Source: Streptococcus parasanguinis
GTDB taxonomy: Bacteria; Bacillota; Bacilli; Lactobacillales; Streptococcaceae
Assembly (NCBI GenBank): GCA_018377375.1
Contig: JAGZZN010000047.1
Span: 1 to 14,141, forward strand
Length of the DNA: 14,141 bases
Reading direction: 5' to 3'
Every line of letters starts with the position of its first letter. The stretch's first letter is position 1. Positions 1 to 6,190 of the stretch are shown piece by piece. Under the pieces are notes generated by a model. The model did not search any database, was not told the origin of the DNA, and was given only the letters and a program-made list of their open reading frames with translations. The position numbers were made by a program, and so were the translations under genes.

Positions 1-395
1 ACAATCGAATCCAGAACCAATTGGTAACTATGATCCTTCATGGGAAGAAAATCTTGAAAGCGACGAATCGGATCTTTGCTAGGATTTTGGAAAAGCAATT
101 GAAAGAGTTGTGGCTCTTTTGAGGCGAAAAGGATATAAGCAACCCCGACAGATCGAAAAGGTTTCTTATCTTCTAAGGCCTTGCGAATATACTCCACCAC
201 CACCATCTCCGCAGCACCAATAACCTCTGCTTGTAACTCAGACATATTAGCAAATTGCCCAAAAATGACTCTCGGTGTAGCTCCCAGTTTCTCCGCTAAT
301 GCTCTAGCCGTCAAACTAGCCATTCCCTCTTCTCTCACCAATTGTAAAGCTGTCCCAATGATAGCCTCTTTACTGAATTTAACCTTTGGTGGCAT
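1..395 (-). CDS. TetR/AcrR-family transcriptional regulator (partial, 3' end outside window)
   Basis: The first 131 codons of a TetR-type DNA-binding repressor are visible; the C-terminal ligand-binding part runs off the left edge. Residues about 8-50 form the TetR helix-turn-helix: an alpha-1 helix (KEAIIGTALQLVREEG) followed by SLTARALAEKLGATPRVIF, with the usual aromatic-rich end (FGQF). The start is the ATG at 393-395, preceded by a strong GAAAGGAG ribosome site four bases upstream. A promoter and two tandem palindromes lie immediately upstream, so autoregulation is likely (inference). The regulated target cannot be seen; it may lie downstream beyond the window. The aldo/keto reductase next door has its own promoter and terminator, so the two are not one operon. 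Family assignment is secure; ligand and specific function are unknown. Confidence 0.88.
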   Translation of the reverse strand, partial: MPPKVKFSKEAIIGTALQLVREEGMASLTARALAEKLGATPRVIFGQFANMSELQAEVIGAAEMVVVEYIRKALEDKKPFRSVGVAYILFASKEPQLFQLLFQNPSKDPIRRFQDFLPMKDHSYQLVLDSI

Positions 396-408
396 AAGAC
401 TCCTTTCA

Positions 409-437
409 CGCAACATTCGTTGCGCAACACTTGTTGC
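409..437. promoter_or_regulatory. Tandem palindromic operator, probably for the TetR regulator
   Basis: Two adjacent palindromes share the consensus GCAACA-YT-YGTTGC: CGCAAC-ATTC-GTTGCG at 409-424 and GCAACA-CT-TGTTGC at 424-437. Together they form two copies with a 14-bp period, and the junction GTTGCGCAAC is itself palindromic. They begin at the predicted transcription start of the tetR gene and extend into its leader, a position where a bound repressor would block transcription. Palindromes next to a TetR gene are typical autoregulatory sites; that this protein binds them is inference. Confidence 0.6.
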
Positions 438-441
438 ATAA

Positions 442-471
442 AGAATACCATAAAAAAGAAAGAATTGTCAA
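442..471 (-). promoter_or_regulatory. Promoter of the TetR gene
   Basis: On the minus strand a perfect -35 TTGACA (466-471) is followed after 18 bp by TATTCT (442-447). A TG one base before the -10 makes it an extended -10. The predicted start falls inside the palindromic operator at 424-437. Confidence 0.65.
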
Positions 472-497
472 GAAAAATCTGAAAACTAAAAAACAAA

Positions 498-531
498 AAA
501 CCAGACCACTGATAAGAGTGGAATCTGGTTT
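498..531 (-). terminator. Rho-independent terminator of the aldo/keto reductase gene
   Basis: AAACCAGA (498-505) pairs with TCTGGTTT (524-531) around an inner CCACT/AGTGG stem. On the minus strand the hairpin is followed by a T-rich run (485-500). It lies a few bases past the stop codon at 544. Confidence 0.75.
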
Positions 532-543
532 ACTAACAAGATT

Positions 544-1467
544 TTAAGGCAAATCATTTCCCGCCGCCAGGTAGATTTGGTACCATTCCTTGCGGGTCAA
601 AGTAACTGTTGCTGCTTTTCCTGCTTCAAGGACATGCTGTGGCTTGGTCGTTCCGATGACCGCCTGCATCTTTCCTGGGTAGCGAAGGACCCAAGCGAGG
701 GCGATAGCTGTCGGTGTGACTTGGTATTTTTTCGCCAAGTCATTGAGGACATGATTGAGAGCTGCAAACTCTTCTTTGCCCACAAAATTCCCCTTGAAAT
801 AACCATGCTGGAGGACAGACCAGGCCTGAATCACCGTATCAGTTAAGCGACAATACTCAAAGACACTACCATCTCGCACGGTGGCTTTTGGCCCTTCCAT
901 GTTGACATGAAAACCAGCTTCAAAGCTCGGTGTAAAGGCTGCACTTAACTGCAACTGGTTGACCTTGAGAGGTTGTTTGACAGCCATCTTAAGCAATTCC
1001 ATCATCATGGGATTTTGATTGGACACCCCAAAATGACGGACCTTGCCCGCTTGCTCCAAGTGATCAAAAGCTTCCGCCACTTCTTCCGGCTCCATGAGGG
1101 CATCCGGTCGATGAAGGAGAAGACTATCTAAGCGCTCGATCTGGAGACGCTCAAGGATGCCATCAACGGAATCCAAAATATAGTCCTTGGAAAAATCAAA
1201 ATAGGTAAAGCCGTCTTTGCGAATCCCACACTTGGACTGAATCCACATCTGGTCCCGAAGATCCGGACGGCGCTTGAGAACCTTCCCCAGCAGGACCTCA
1301 CACTGGCCATCGCCATAGATATCTGCCAGGTCAAAGGTGTTGATCCCAATCGACAAGGCTGCCTCCACCAAGGCCTCCACCTCATCTTCACTCAACTGAC
1401 TGATCCGCATCATCCCAAGGACAATCGTGGACAGACGCTCATTTTCAGCAAACTCAATATAGTTCAT
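544..1467 (-). CDS. Aldo/keto reductase family oxidoreductase, YdhF-like
   Basis: A 307-residue cytosolic NAD(P)H-dependent carbonyl reductase of the aldo/keto reductase superfamily (Pfam Aldo_ket_red), a TIM barrel. The classical catalytic tetrad is visible: Asp46 and Tyr51 in DLADIYG, Lys79 in QSKCG and His119 in LLLHRPD. The cofactor-phosphate loop near the C-terminus reads VIGTTKPQH. The start is the ATG at 1465-1467, because AAGGAGG lies five bases upstream; the open frame extends 20 codons further but that part overlaps the promoter. The gene is monocistronic, with its own consensus promoter and terminator. The closest general type is YdhF-like reductases; the physiological substrate is not predictable. 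Family membership is certain. Confidence 0.92.
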   Translation of the reverse strand: MNYIEFAENERLSTIVLGMMRISQLSEDEVEALVEAALSIGINTFDLADIYGDGQCEVLLGKVLKRRPDLRDQMWIQSKCGIRKDGFTYFDFSKDYILDSVDGILERLQIERLDSLLLHRPDALMEPEEVAEAFDHLEQAGKVRHFGVSNQNPMMMELLKMAVKQPLKVNQLQLSAAFTPSFEAGFHVNMEGPKATVRDGSVFEYCRLTDTVIQAWSVLQHGYFKGNFVGKEEFAALNHVLNDLAKKYQVTPTAIALAWVLRYPGKMQAVIGTTKPQHVLEAGKAATVTLTRKEWYQIYLAAGNDLP

Positions 1468-1491
1468 GTCCGCCTCCTTTTCTGTAGTTCT

Positions 1492-1520
1492 ATTGTAGTG
1501 AAAAGGCTTGCAAAAGTCAA
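1492..1520 (-). promoter_or_regulatory. Promoter of the aldo/keto reductase gene
   Basis: The minus strand shows -35 TTGACT (1515-1520) and -10 TACAAT (1492-1497) with a 17-bp spacer, ending about 25 bp before the ATG. The placement supports the shorter start at 1467 over the longer open frame. Confidence 0.75.
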
Positions 1521-1530
1521 TTTGCAATCA

Positions 1531-1711
1531 AAAAGAGAGTGGGACAGAAATCGGTCATTCGTTAGAATTCGATTTCGTCGTCCCACCTCCGCACAGTTGA
1601 GTAGGGCTGTAAAAGCTGATAAAATCAGCGTAGTAGAGTCCACTCAACCACTGCGTCTTGTTCGACATTCCAAAAACAATAAAGAGGCTAGGACTTTTGT
1701 CCCAGCCTCTT
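1531..1711. repeat. Structured streptococcal intergenic repeat element (three nested hairpins)
   Basis: This stretch has no credible gene and is unusually rich in inverted repeats. Hairpin 1: GTGGGAC (1539-1545) pairs with GTCCCAC (1580-1586), with an inner pair GAAATCG (1547-1553) and CGATTTC (1570-1576). Hairpin 2: GTTGAGT (1596-1602) pairs with ACTCAAC (1642-1648), with an inner GCTGAT/ATCAGC stem (1615-1629). Hairpin 3 is the terminator at 1682-1711. The motif GTGGGAC at the left end resembles CTGGGAC in hairpin 3 on the minus strand. I recall near-identical 'GAGTGGGACAGAAATCGG' sequences scattered in mitis-group streptococcal genomes; that recollection could not be checked here. A spurious 75-codon open frame crosses the element on the plus strand. 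Confidence 0.6.
1682..1711 (-). terminator. Terminator of the five-paralog operon
   Basis: A 13-bp stem closes a TTTT loop (AAGAGGCT at 1682-1689, AGCCTCTT at 1704-1711). Its only plus-strand A-C mismatch becomes a G-U wobble when read on the minus strand, and TTTATTGTTTTTGG follows on that strand. This fits termination just past the stop codon at 1732. It forms the right end of the intergenic repeat. Confidence 0.7.
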
Positions 1712-1731
1712 ACAGGTTGAAGTAGAATGCC

Positions 1732-2355
1732 TCATTCGTCGTCATCCAACTCCACTTCTCCATGGATTCGGATGTATTCTTCATTTCTGTGGTCATCTTC
1801 TGCCCAAACTGGGTCTCTCACATCATCCATAAATGGAATTTCCTCCAGACTCAGCTCATTAGCCTGTTCATAACTCATCGATAGGATATCTTCATGCCGA
1901 TTTTTAAATTCCTCCACACTTAACCAGCTCTCTTTGTCATCTTCGCTGATTTGACCCTCAATGGCAGTCGCAATTTCTATCGCCATAATATAGAAAGCAC
2001 GTTTATCAACGGTTAGGAGTTCAAGGTGCTTAGTAGCGATTCTTAAACATTCACCTTTCTCACGAAAGTCCGACATCATAGCATCTTCGTAGTCTAGCTC
2101 TATATCTTCATATTTATGGGATAAAAAATCATATTTTATCCCTTCCTTAATCTGAACATTACTACATCTATTATCATGCATCCACTTATTTAATTTTAAG
2201 TGGATAGAAAGTTTCTCGATTGGTAAATCTAGATACCCTGCATACGACAAGTCAGGTTCTATTCCATCTTTTTCCCCAAACCACATTCTCTTTGCTAGTT
2301 TTAAGTAATCAAACGGGATTTCTTTTGTATAGTCACCTTTAATATAAATTCTCAA
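1732..2355 (-). CDS. Paralog 5 of the tandem array: acidic protein of unknown function (type B)
   Basis: This 207-residue protein was not recognised as a named family. It starts with TTG (2353-2355), encoding MRIYIKGDYTK, and the start overlaps the stop of paralog 4 as TTGA. GAGGA six bases upstream, inside the acidic tail codons of paralog 4, is the likely ribosome site. The N-terminal IYIKGDYTK and MWF motifs, the central LTVDKRAFYIMAIEIATAI helix, the SEDDKESWLSVEEF segment and a C-terminal EEYIRIHGE followed by a run of Asp/Glu match the other copies. Its middle part (about residues 30-90, with KEGIKYDF) matches paralog 2 best, so I call both type B. There is no signal peptide or membrane segment, so it is likely cytosolic. 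It is the last gene before the terminator. Confidence 0.85.
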   Translation of the reverse strand: MRIYIKGDYTKEIPFDYLKLAKRMWFGEKDGIEPDLSYAGYLDLPIEKLSIHLKLNKWMHDNRCSNVQIKEGIKYDFLSHKYEDIELDYEDAMMSDFREKGECLRIATKHLELLTVDKRAFYIMAIEIATAIEGQISEDDKESWLSVEEFKNRHEDILSMSYEQANELSLEEIPFMDDVRDPVWAEDDHRNEEYIRIHGEVELDDDE

Positions 2356-2969
2356 TCTTCTTCCTCATCGTCATAAACACGTTCGCCATGGATAGCGATG
2401 TACTCTTCCCATCCCTTGTGTAAATCATCCCAAAGTGGTTCATCCACCGCCTCCATGACCTCAAGTTCCTCCAAACTAATATCAACCGCCTTATCGTAGC
2501 TCAATTGTAGCAGATTTGCATGTCTCATTTTGAATTCTTCAATACTCAGCCAAGTTTCTTTGTCGTCTTCACTGATTTGACCATCAATAGCAGAGGCTAT
2601 TTCAATCGCCATAATATACATCGCACGCTTGTCAACCGTTAAAATATTTAGATGAGTGGAAATAATTCGTAAATAATCACCTTTCTCACGCCCATCGCTT
2701 TCATAAGAATTTTCTAGATCCAATGTCAAATTCTCATATTCAAATGTCTTCCAAGGGTTTATATTTTTATTAAAATATGCACTCTCCCACCGTTCGTCAT
2801 TATGCTTAAATTTATCCAGTCGTAAATTTAAATGTAAATATTCATCCCAAGCATAGGAAAAATCGAGAGGAAGTCCTTTTCGCTCTTTAAACCACATCTT
2901 TTGAGCTATTTCTTTAAACTCATCATAAAAATCAGTTTTTGTATAATCGCCTTTTAAATATAATTTCAT
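2352..2969 (-). CDS. Paralog 4 of the tandem array: acidic protein of unknown function (type A')
   Basis: This 205-residue member starts with ATG (2967-2969) and overlaps the stop of paralog 3 by ATGA. It opens with MKLYLKGDYTKTDFYDEF, a little divergent from the MR(L/I)YIK opening of its sisters, followed by QKMWFKERKG. The middle segment (SYAWDEYLHLNLRL, then NINPWKTFEYENL) is shorter and related to type A, especially in the NPW...YEN part, but lacks the DDEMLQDDFYFG stretch of paralogs 1 and 3. The conserved C-terminal half (LTVDKRAMYIMAIEIASAIDG, SEDDKETWLSIEEF, EEYIAIHGERVYDDEEED) is intact. The final acidic codons contain GAGGAAGA, which serves as the likely ribosome site of paralog 5. 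Function unknown; soluble and acidic by inspection. Confidence 0.85.
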   Translation of the reverse strand: MKLYLKGDYTKTDFYDEFKEIAQKMWFKERKGLPLDFSYAWDEYLHLNLRLDKFKHNDERWESAYFNKNINPWKTFEYENLTLDLENSYESDGREKGDYLRIISTHLNILTVDKRAMYIMAIEIASAIDGQISEDDKETWLSIEEFKMRHANLLQLSYDKAVDISLEELEVMEAVDEPLWDDLHKGWEEYIAIHGERVYDDEEED

Positions 2970-3592
2970 TCGTCCTCGTCGTCATAAATTCGTTCGCCAT
3001 GGATTTTGATGTATTCTTCTCGAAGCCGTTCCTCCTCTTCCCAGAGAGGATCTCTTACTGGTACCATTGTCTTTAATTCTTCCAAACTAAGTTCAACCGC
3101 TTCATCATAAGTCAGTGAAAGAACATCCTTGTGATATTCCTTAAATTCTTCTACACTTAGCCAACTTTGCTTGCCGTCTTCGCTAATCTGACCATCAATG
3201 GCAGATGCTACTTCAATAGCCATAATGTATAAAGCACGTTTGTCAACCGTCAAAATATCTACATGAGTTGAGGCAATTCGAAGAAACTCCCCCTTTTCGC
3301 GGTCGTCGGAAATAAAGGCATGTTCAAATTCAAGTTCAATATCTTCATATTGCAAGGACAACCAAGGATTGCTCGGAATTATAAAAGGAGCCTTATCCCA
3401 TCTTTCGTCAACTGAAGCCCATTTGTGTAACTCTGCTCCAAAATAAAAATCATCTTGCAGCATCTCATCATCACCAACGTTGGAGTAGCTTATTTTCTTG
3501 CTATTCCGTTCTTTAAACCACATCTTCCAAACTAGCTCTCTAGTAGTAAAGGTTATTTTTTTCGTAAAATCACTTTTGATATATAGTCTCAT
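2966..3592 (-). CDS. Paralog 3 of the tandem array: acidic protein of unknown function (type A)
   Basis: The open frame extends up to 3658, but the real start is the ATG at 3590-3592 (MRLYIKSDFTK). It aligns with the start of every sister gene, and the ATGA overlap with the stop of paralog 2 repeats the array pattern. This gives 208 residues. The candidate ribosome site GGAGG lies 15 bases upstream, inside the codons of the HGGD part of paralog 2; that is longer than usual, so translational coupling probably matters. The central segment (SNVGDDEMLQDDFYFG, then IIPSNPWLSLQYEDIELEFE) is nearly the same as in paralog 1, with about 11 mismatches in 127 bp by eye. The C-terminal block follows the family pattern and ends YDDEDE. 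Function unknown. Confidence 0.85.
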   Translation of the reverse strand: MRLYIKSDFTKKITFTTRELVWKMWFKERNSKKISYSNVGDDEMLQDDFYFGAELHKWASVDERWDKAPFIIPSNPWLSLQYEDIELEFEHAFISDDREKGEFLRIASTHVDILTVDKRALYIMAIEVASAIDGQISEDGKQSWLSVEEFKEYHKDVLSLTYDEAVELSLEELKTMVPVRDPLWEEEERLREEYIKIHGERIYDDEDE

Positions 3593-4197
3593 AAATCTGA
3601 GATATCGCCTCCATGTGCTAGTATATATTCTTTTCGACGATTGGCTTCTTCCTCCCAAAGAGGGTCGTCTACCACATCCATCGTTTGAATTTCAGTCAAA
3701 CTTAGTTCATTTGCTTCTTCAAAAGTTAGAGATAGAATATCCTCATGTTTTCTTTTAAACTCCTCGATTGTCAACCAGCTAGCCTTATTATCCTCGCTAA
3801 TTTGCCCGTCAATCACCTTTGCAATCTCAAGCGCCATAATGTACATGGCGCGTTTATCAACTGTTAAAACTTCTAGATGGGTGGTTAAAATACGGAGATA
3901 GTCTCCCTTTTCATTATAATCCGTAGCAAATGCATCTTCAAAATTAATTTCAATACATTCGTCAAGATGTGAAAAGAGTCTTCGTACTCCTTCCTTTAGG
4001 GGGACACTAGACCATCTCTTATCCGCAGTGCCTTTCCTCAAGGATAAATTTGAGAAAAAATCTTCTTGTAATGCATCATTGTTCCCAGCATTTGAGTATG
4101 AAATTTGCTCATCTTCTGGAAACCACATTTTACCAGCTAGTTCTAAATAACCATAAGGTACTCTTTTTGTATAATCACCTTTGATATAAATTCTCAA
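3589..4197 (-). CDS. Paralog 2 of the tandem array: acidic protein of unknown function (type B)
   Basis: This 202-residue protein starts with TTG (4195-4197), overlapping the stop of paralog 1 as TTGA, with GAGGA six bases upstream in the acidic-tail codons of paralog 1. It opens MRIYIKGDYTKRVPYGYLELAGKMWF, and the middle (SYSNAGNNDALQEDFF, then KEGVRRLF and DECIEINFEDAF) groups it with paralog 5. The conserved core LTVDKRAMYIMALEIAKVIDG and SEDNKASWLTIEEF is present. It is the only copy whose C-terminus lacks the poly-acidic tail: it ends EYILAHGGDISDL. The tail loss coincides with the absence of a close ribosome site for paralog 3. No membrane or signal segment. Function unknown. Confidence 0.85.
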   Translation of the reverse strand: MRIYIKGDYTKRVPYGYLELAGKMWFPEDEQISYSNAGNNDALQEDFFSNLSLRKGTADKRWSSVPLKEGVRRLFSHLDECIEINFEDAFATDYNEKGDYLRILTTHLEVLTVDKRAMYIMALEIAKVIDGQISEDNKASWLTIEEFKRKHEDILSLTFEEANELSLTEIQTMDVVDDPLWEEEANRRKEYILAHGGDISDL

Positions 4198-4823
4198 TCT
4201 TCTTCCTCATCGTCATAAACACGTTCGCCATGCATTTTGATGTATTCCTCACGAAGTTGTTCTTCTTCATCCCACAAGGGATCTTCTAAAGGTCTCATAC
4301 TTTTCAGTTCCTCCACACTGATATCGGTTGCTTGATCGTAGGTTAGTGATAAGATATCCTTGTGCAACTCCTTAAAAGTCTCTACATCCATCCAGGTTTG
4401 CTTGTCATCCTCGCTAATTTTTCCATCAATTGCACCAGCCACCTCGATTGCCATGATATACATAGCACGTTTATCAACCGTTAAAATATCTGTATGAGAG
4501 GTTGCGATACGTAGATAATCCCCACGTTCTCTCCCATCAGTAATAAAATCATTTTCAAATTCCAATTGAATATTTTCATATTCCAAAGACAACCAAGGAT
4601 TGCTAGGAATTATAAAAGAAGCCTTCCCCCATCTTTCGTCAACTGAACCCCATTTGCGCAGCTCTACTCCAAAATAAAAATCATCTTGTAGCATCTCATC
4701 ATCACCAACGTTTGAGAAACTCATTTGCTTACCTTTACGCTCTTTAAACCACATCTTCCATGTGACTTCTCTGTACCCAAATGGTACTCTTTTTGTATAA
4801 TCACCTTTGATGTAGAGTCTCAT
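4194..4823 (-). CDS. Paralog 1 of the tandem array (promoter-proximal): acidic protein of unknown function (type A)
   Basis: A 209-residue first member with ATG start (4821-4823). Its layout describes the family: residues 1-27 conserved (YIKGDYTK at 4-11, KMWFKE at 23-28), 28-90 variable (SNVGDDEMLQDDFYFG at 37-52, IIPSNPWLSLEYENI at 71-85), 97-209 conserved (GRERGDYLRIATSH, LTVDKRAMYIMAIEVAGAIDG at 114-134, SEDDKQTW, DPLW, EEYIKMHGERVYDDEEED). It looks soluble, alpha-rich in the conserved half and strongly acidic at the end. The ribosome site is weak (GAGAAAAG), and the bases just before the ATG (GAACGA) resemble the tail codons at the paralog 3/4 junction. A promoter sits at 4862-4890. No known domain recognised; an immunity-protein role is a hypothesis only. 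Confidence 0.85.
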   Translation of the reverse strand: MRLYIKGDYTKRVPFGYREVTWKMWFKERKGKQMSFSNVGDDEMLQDDFYFGVELRKWGSVDERWGKASFIIPSNPWLSLEYENIQLEFENDFITDGRERGDYLRIATSHTDILTVDKRAMYIMAIEVAGAIDGKISEDDKQTWMDVETFKELHKDILSLTYDQATDISVEELKSMRPLEDPLWDEEEQLREEYIKMHGERVYDDEEED

Positions 4824-4861
4824 TCGTTCTTTTCTCTATTCTCTTTATTCCCCTCCATCAT

Positions 4862-4890
4862 ATCATAATTTAATAAAAAATACATGTCAG
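4862..4890 (-). promoter_or_regulatory. Promoter of the five-paralog operon
   Basis: On the minus strand -35 CTGACA (4885-4890) and -10 TATGAT (4862-4867) are separated by 17 bp. A second overlapping TATGAT occurs at 4857-4862. No other convincing promoter was seen at the start or junctions of the array, so all five genes probably share this one. Confidence 0.65.
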
Positions 4891-4943
4891 CATGAAGGAA
4901 TATCGTTTTAAATAGCCCACTGATAAATTTCAATGCATGCTAA

Positions 4944-4969
4944 AAGCCCTCAGCTGTAACTGAGGGCTT
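4944..4969 (-). terminator. Terminator of the XRE/DUF3169/ABC operon
   Basis: AAGCCCTCAG (4944-4953) pairs perfectly with CTGAGGGCTT (4960-4969), giving a 10-bp stem and 6-base loop. It lies a few bases beyond the permease stop codon. On the minus strand only a short TTTT follows, so termination may be incomplete and some readthrough into the paralog operon is possible. Confidence 0.7.
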
Positions 4970-4975
4970 GTTTGA

Positions 4976-6190
4976 TTAGCGATAGCTAAGAGCACGTTTG
5001 ATAGTCTTCCATGGTCCGAGGTCATCGGTCTGGAGGATTAGGCTCGCATAGATACGGGCAATGAGCACTGTTCCCACAATGGTAAAGAGAACTGCAATTC
5101 CCAATGAACCCCAAGCTTCAAGACCAGTCGCGTAGCCATTGATGGTACGGAATGGCATGAAGAAGGTTGAGATAAAAGGAATGTAGGAACCGATCTTTAA
5201 TAAGAAGACATCACCGGCACTTCCCAAGGTGGTTACCCCAAGGAAGCTAAAGATAACTAACATCATCAGTGGCGAAATCGCTTTTCCTGAATCTTCAGGT
5301 CGTGCAACTGTGGAACCTAAGAAGGCAGAGAGCACCACATACATAAAGATCCCAAGGATAATGAAGAAGACGGTATTAAGCGAGATCGCTTCTGCTAGGT
5401 GTTGGGTAATTGGAGAGTTTGGAGCGAGAATATCCTTGACAACTGGGATATCTGCTCTAAAGATCCAAACAGCTACTAACCCAACGACATAGACAAAAAT
5501 ATGGGTAAAAATCACTCCGAAGAGTCCGAGCATGCGTGCGAAGAAATAGTCGGTTGCTTTGATACTAGAGAAGACCACTTCCATGATCTTGGTTCCCTTT
5601 TCACTGGCCACTTCTTGGGCTGTGATACTAGAGTAGAAGATCAAAATCATATAAAGCAGCATTCCCAGACCACCTGCAACCATGGTTTGCACCATTTTCA
5701 AGCCTTCTTTTTTCTCGTCAATTTTTTCTTTGAGAGAAACCTGTTGAGACAAGGCTGTCAGCTGCTCTTTGCTTAGATTAGCACGCGCTAGATTGATTCC
5801 TTGTTGGACTTGGCTTAATTTCGCAGCGACAAGGGTTTTCAATTCTGTTTTCATGGCTTGGTCGCCCACATAAGTAGCTTCTAGCTGACCATCTTTTTCA
5901 TCGACCGTTAGGTAAGCAGCTGCTTTCTCATCCTTGATAGCTTTTTTAGCTGCAGCTTCATCCTTGTAGTCCAAGGTCAAGCCATCAGTTCCTTTGAGAC
6001 TTTCTTTGACAGCTGGAACTTCTGTCACCAAGGCCACCTGGTTTTTGGCATCTGTAGAAGAACCTGTCAGATAACCGATTCCAATGCTCAATCCTAAAAA
6101 GAGGAAGGGACCGAAGACCATGAAGAGGAAACTCCATGATTTCACTTGTCTGATATAGGTTTCTTTCATTACGACAAACATCTGTTTCAT
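4976..6190 (-). CDS. ABC-2 type transporter permease, NatB-like
   Basis: A 404-residue membrane subunit of an ABC exporter (Pfam ABC2_membrane_3 type). The first membrane helix is at about 18-42, followed by an extracellular loop (about 43-170), then further hydrophobic segments near 172-190, 220-245, 272-292, 303-325, 332-347 and 362-385. The cytoplasmic segment ASEKGTKIMEVVFSSIKATDYFFARMLG, in two parts at about 195-222, is the coupling region typical of NatB/YhaP-like permeases. The start ATG (6188-6190) overlaps the ATPase stop as ATGA, with AGGAG eight bases upstream. It partners the ATPase encoded just upstream. NatAB transporters of Bacillus export sodium, but many relatives export peptides or antibiotics; the substrate here is unknown. 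Confidence 0.9.
   Translation of the reverse strand: MKQMFVVMKETYIRQVKSWSFLFMVFGPFLFLGLSIGIGYLTGSSTDAKNQVALVTEVPAVKESLKGTDGLTLDYKDEAAAKKAIKDEKAAAYLTVDEKDGQLEATYVGDQAMKTELKTLVAAKLSQVQQGINLARANLSKEQLTALSQQVSLKEKIDEKKEGLKMVQTMVAGGLGMLLYMILIFYSSITAQEVASEKGTKIMEVVFSSIKATDYFFARMLGLFGVIFTHIFVYVVGLVAVWIFRADIPVVKDILAPNSPITQHLAEAISLNTVFFIILGIFMYVVLSAFLGSTVARPEDSGKAISPLMMLVIFSFLGVTTLGSAGDVFLLKIGSYIPFISTFFMPFRTINGYATGLEAWGSLGIAVLFTIVGTVLIARIYASLILQTDDLGPWKTIKRALSYR

Noticed and set aside
1468..1527. 20-residue N-terminal extension of the aldo/keto reductase
   Set aside because: The extension overlaps the -10 and -35 boxes; the ATG at 1467 has an AAGGAGG site at ideal spacing and fits the family start.
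1498..1725. A 75-codon open frame on the plus strand across the intergenic repeat
   Set aside because: It overlaps the reductase promoter and all three hairpins, lacks a ribosome site, and its composition follows the inverted repeats; it is a by-product of the repeat.
3593..3658. 22-residue N-terminal extension of paralog 3
   Set aside because: It lies inside paralog 2 in another frame, has no match in the sister proteins, and the ATG at 3592 gives the same start and overlap as the other copies.
1732..4823. CRISPR or other short-repeat array as explanation of the repeated sequence
   Set aside because: The repeating unit is a whole coding gene of about 615 bp with coding-type divergence; there are no short repeats with spacers.
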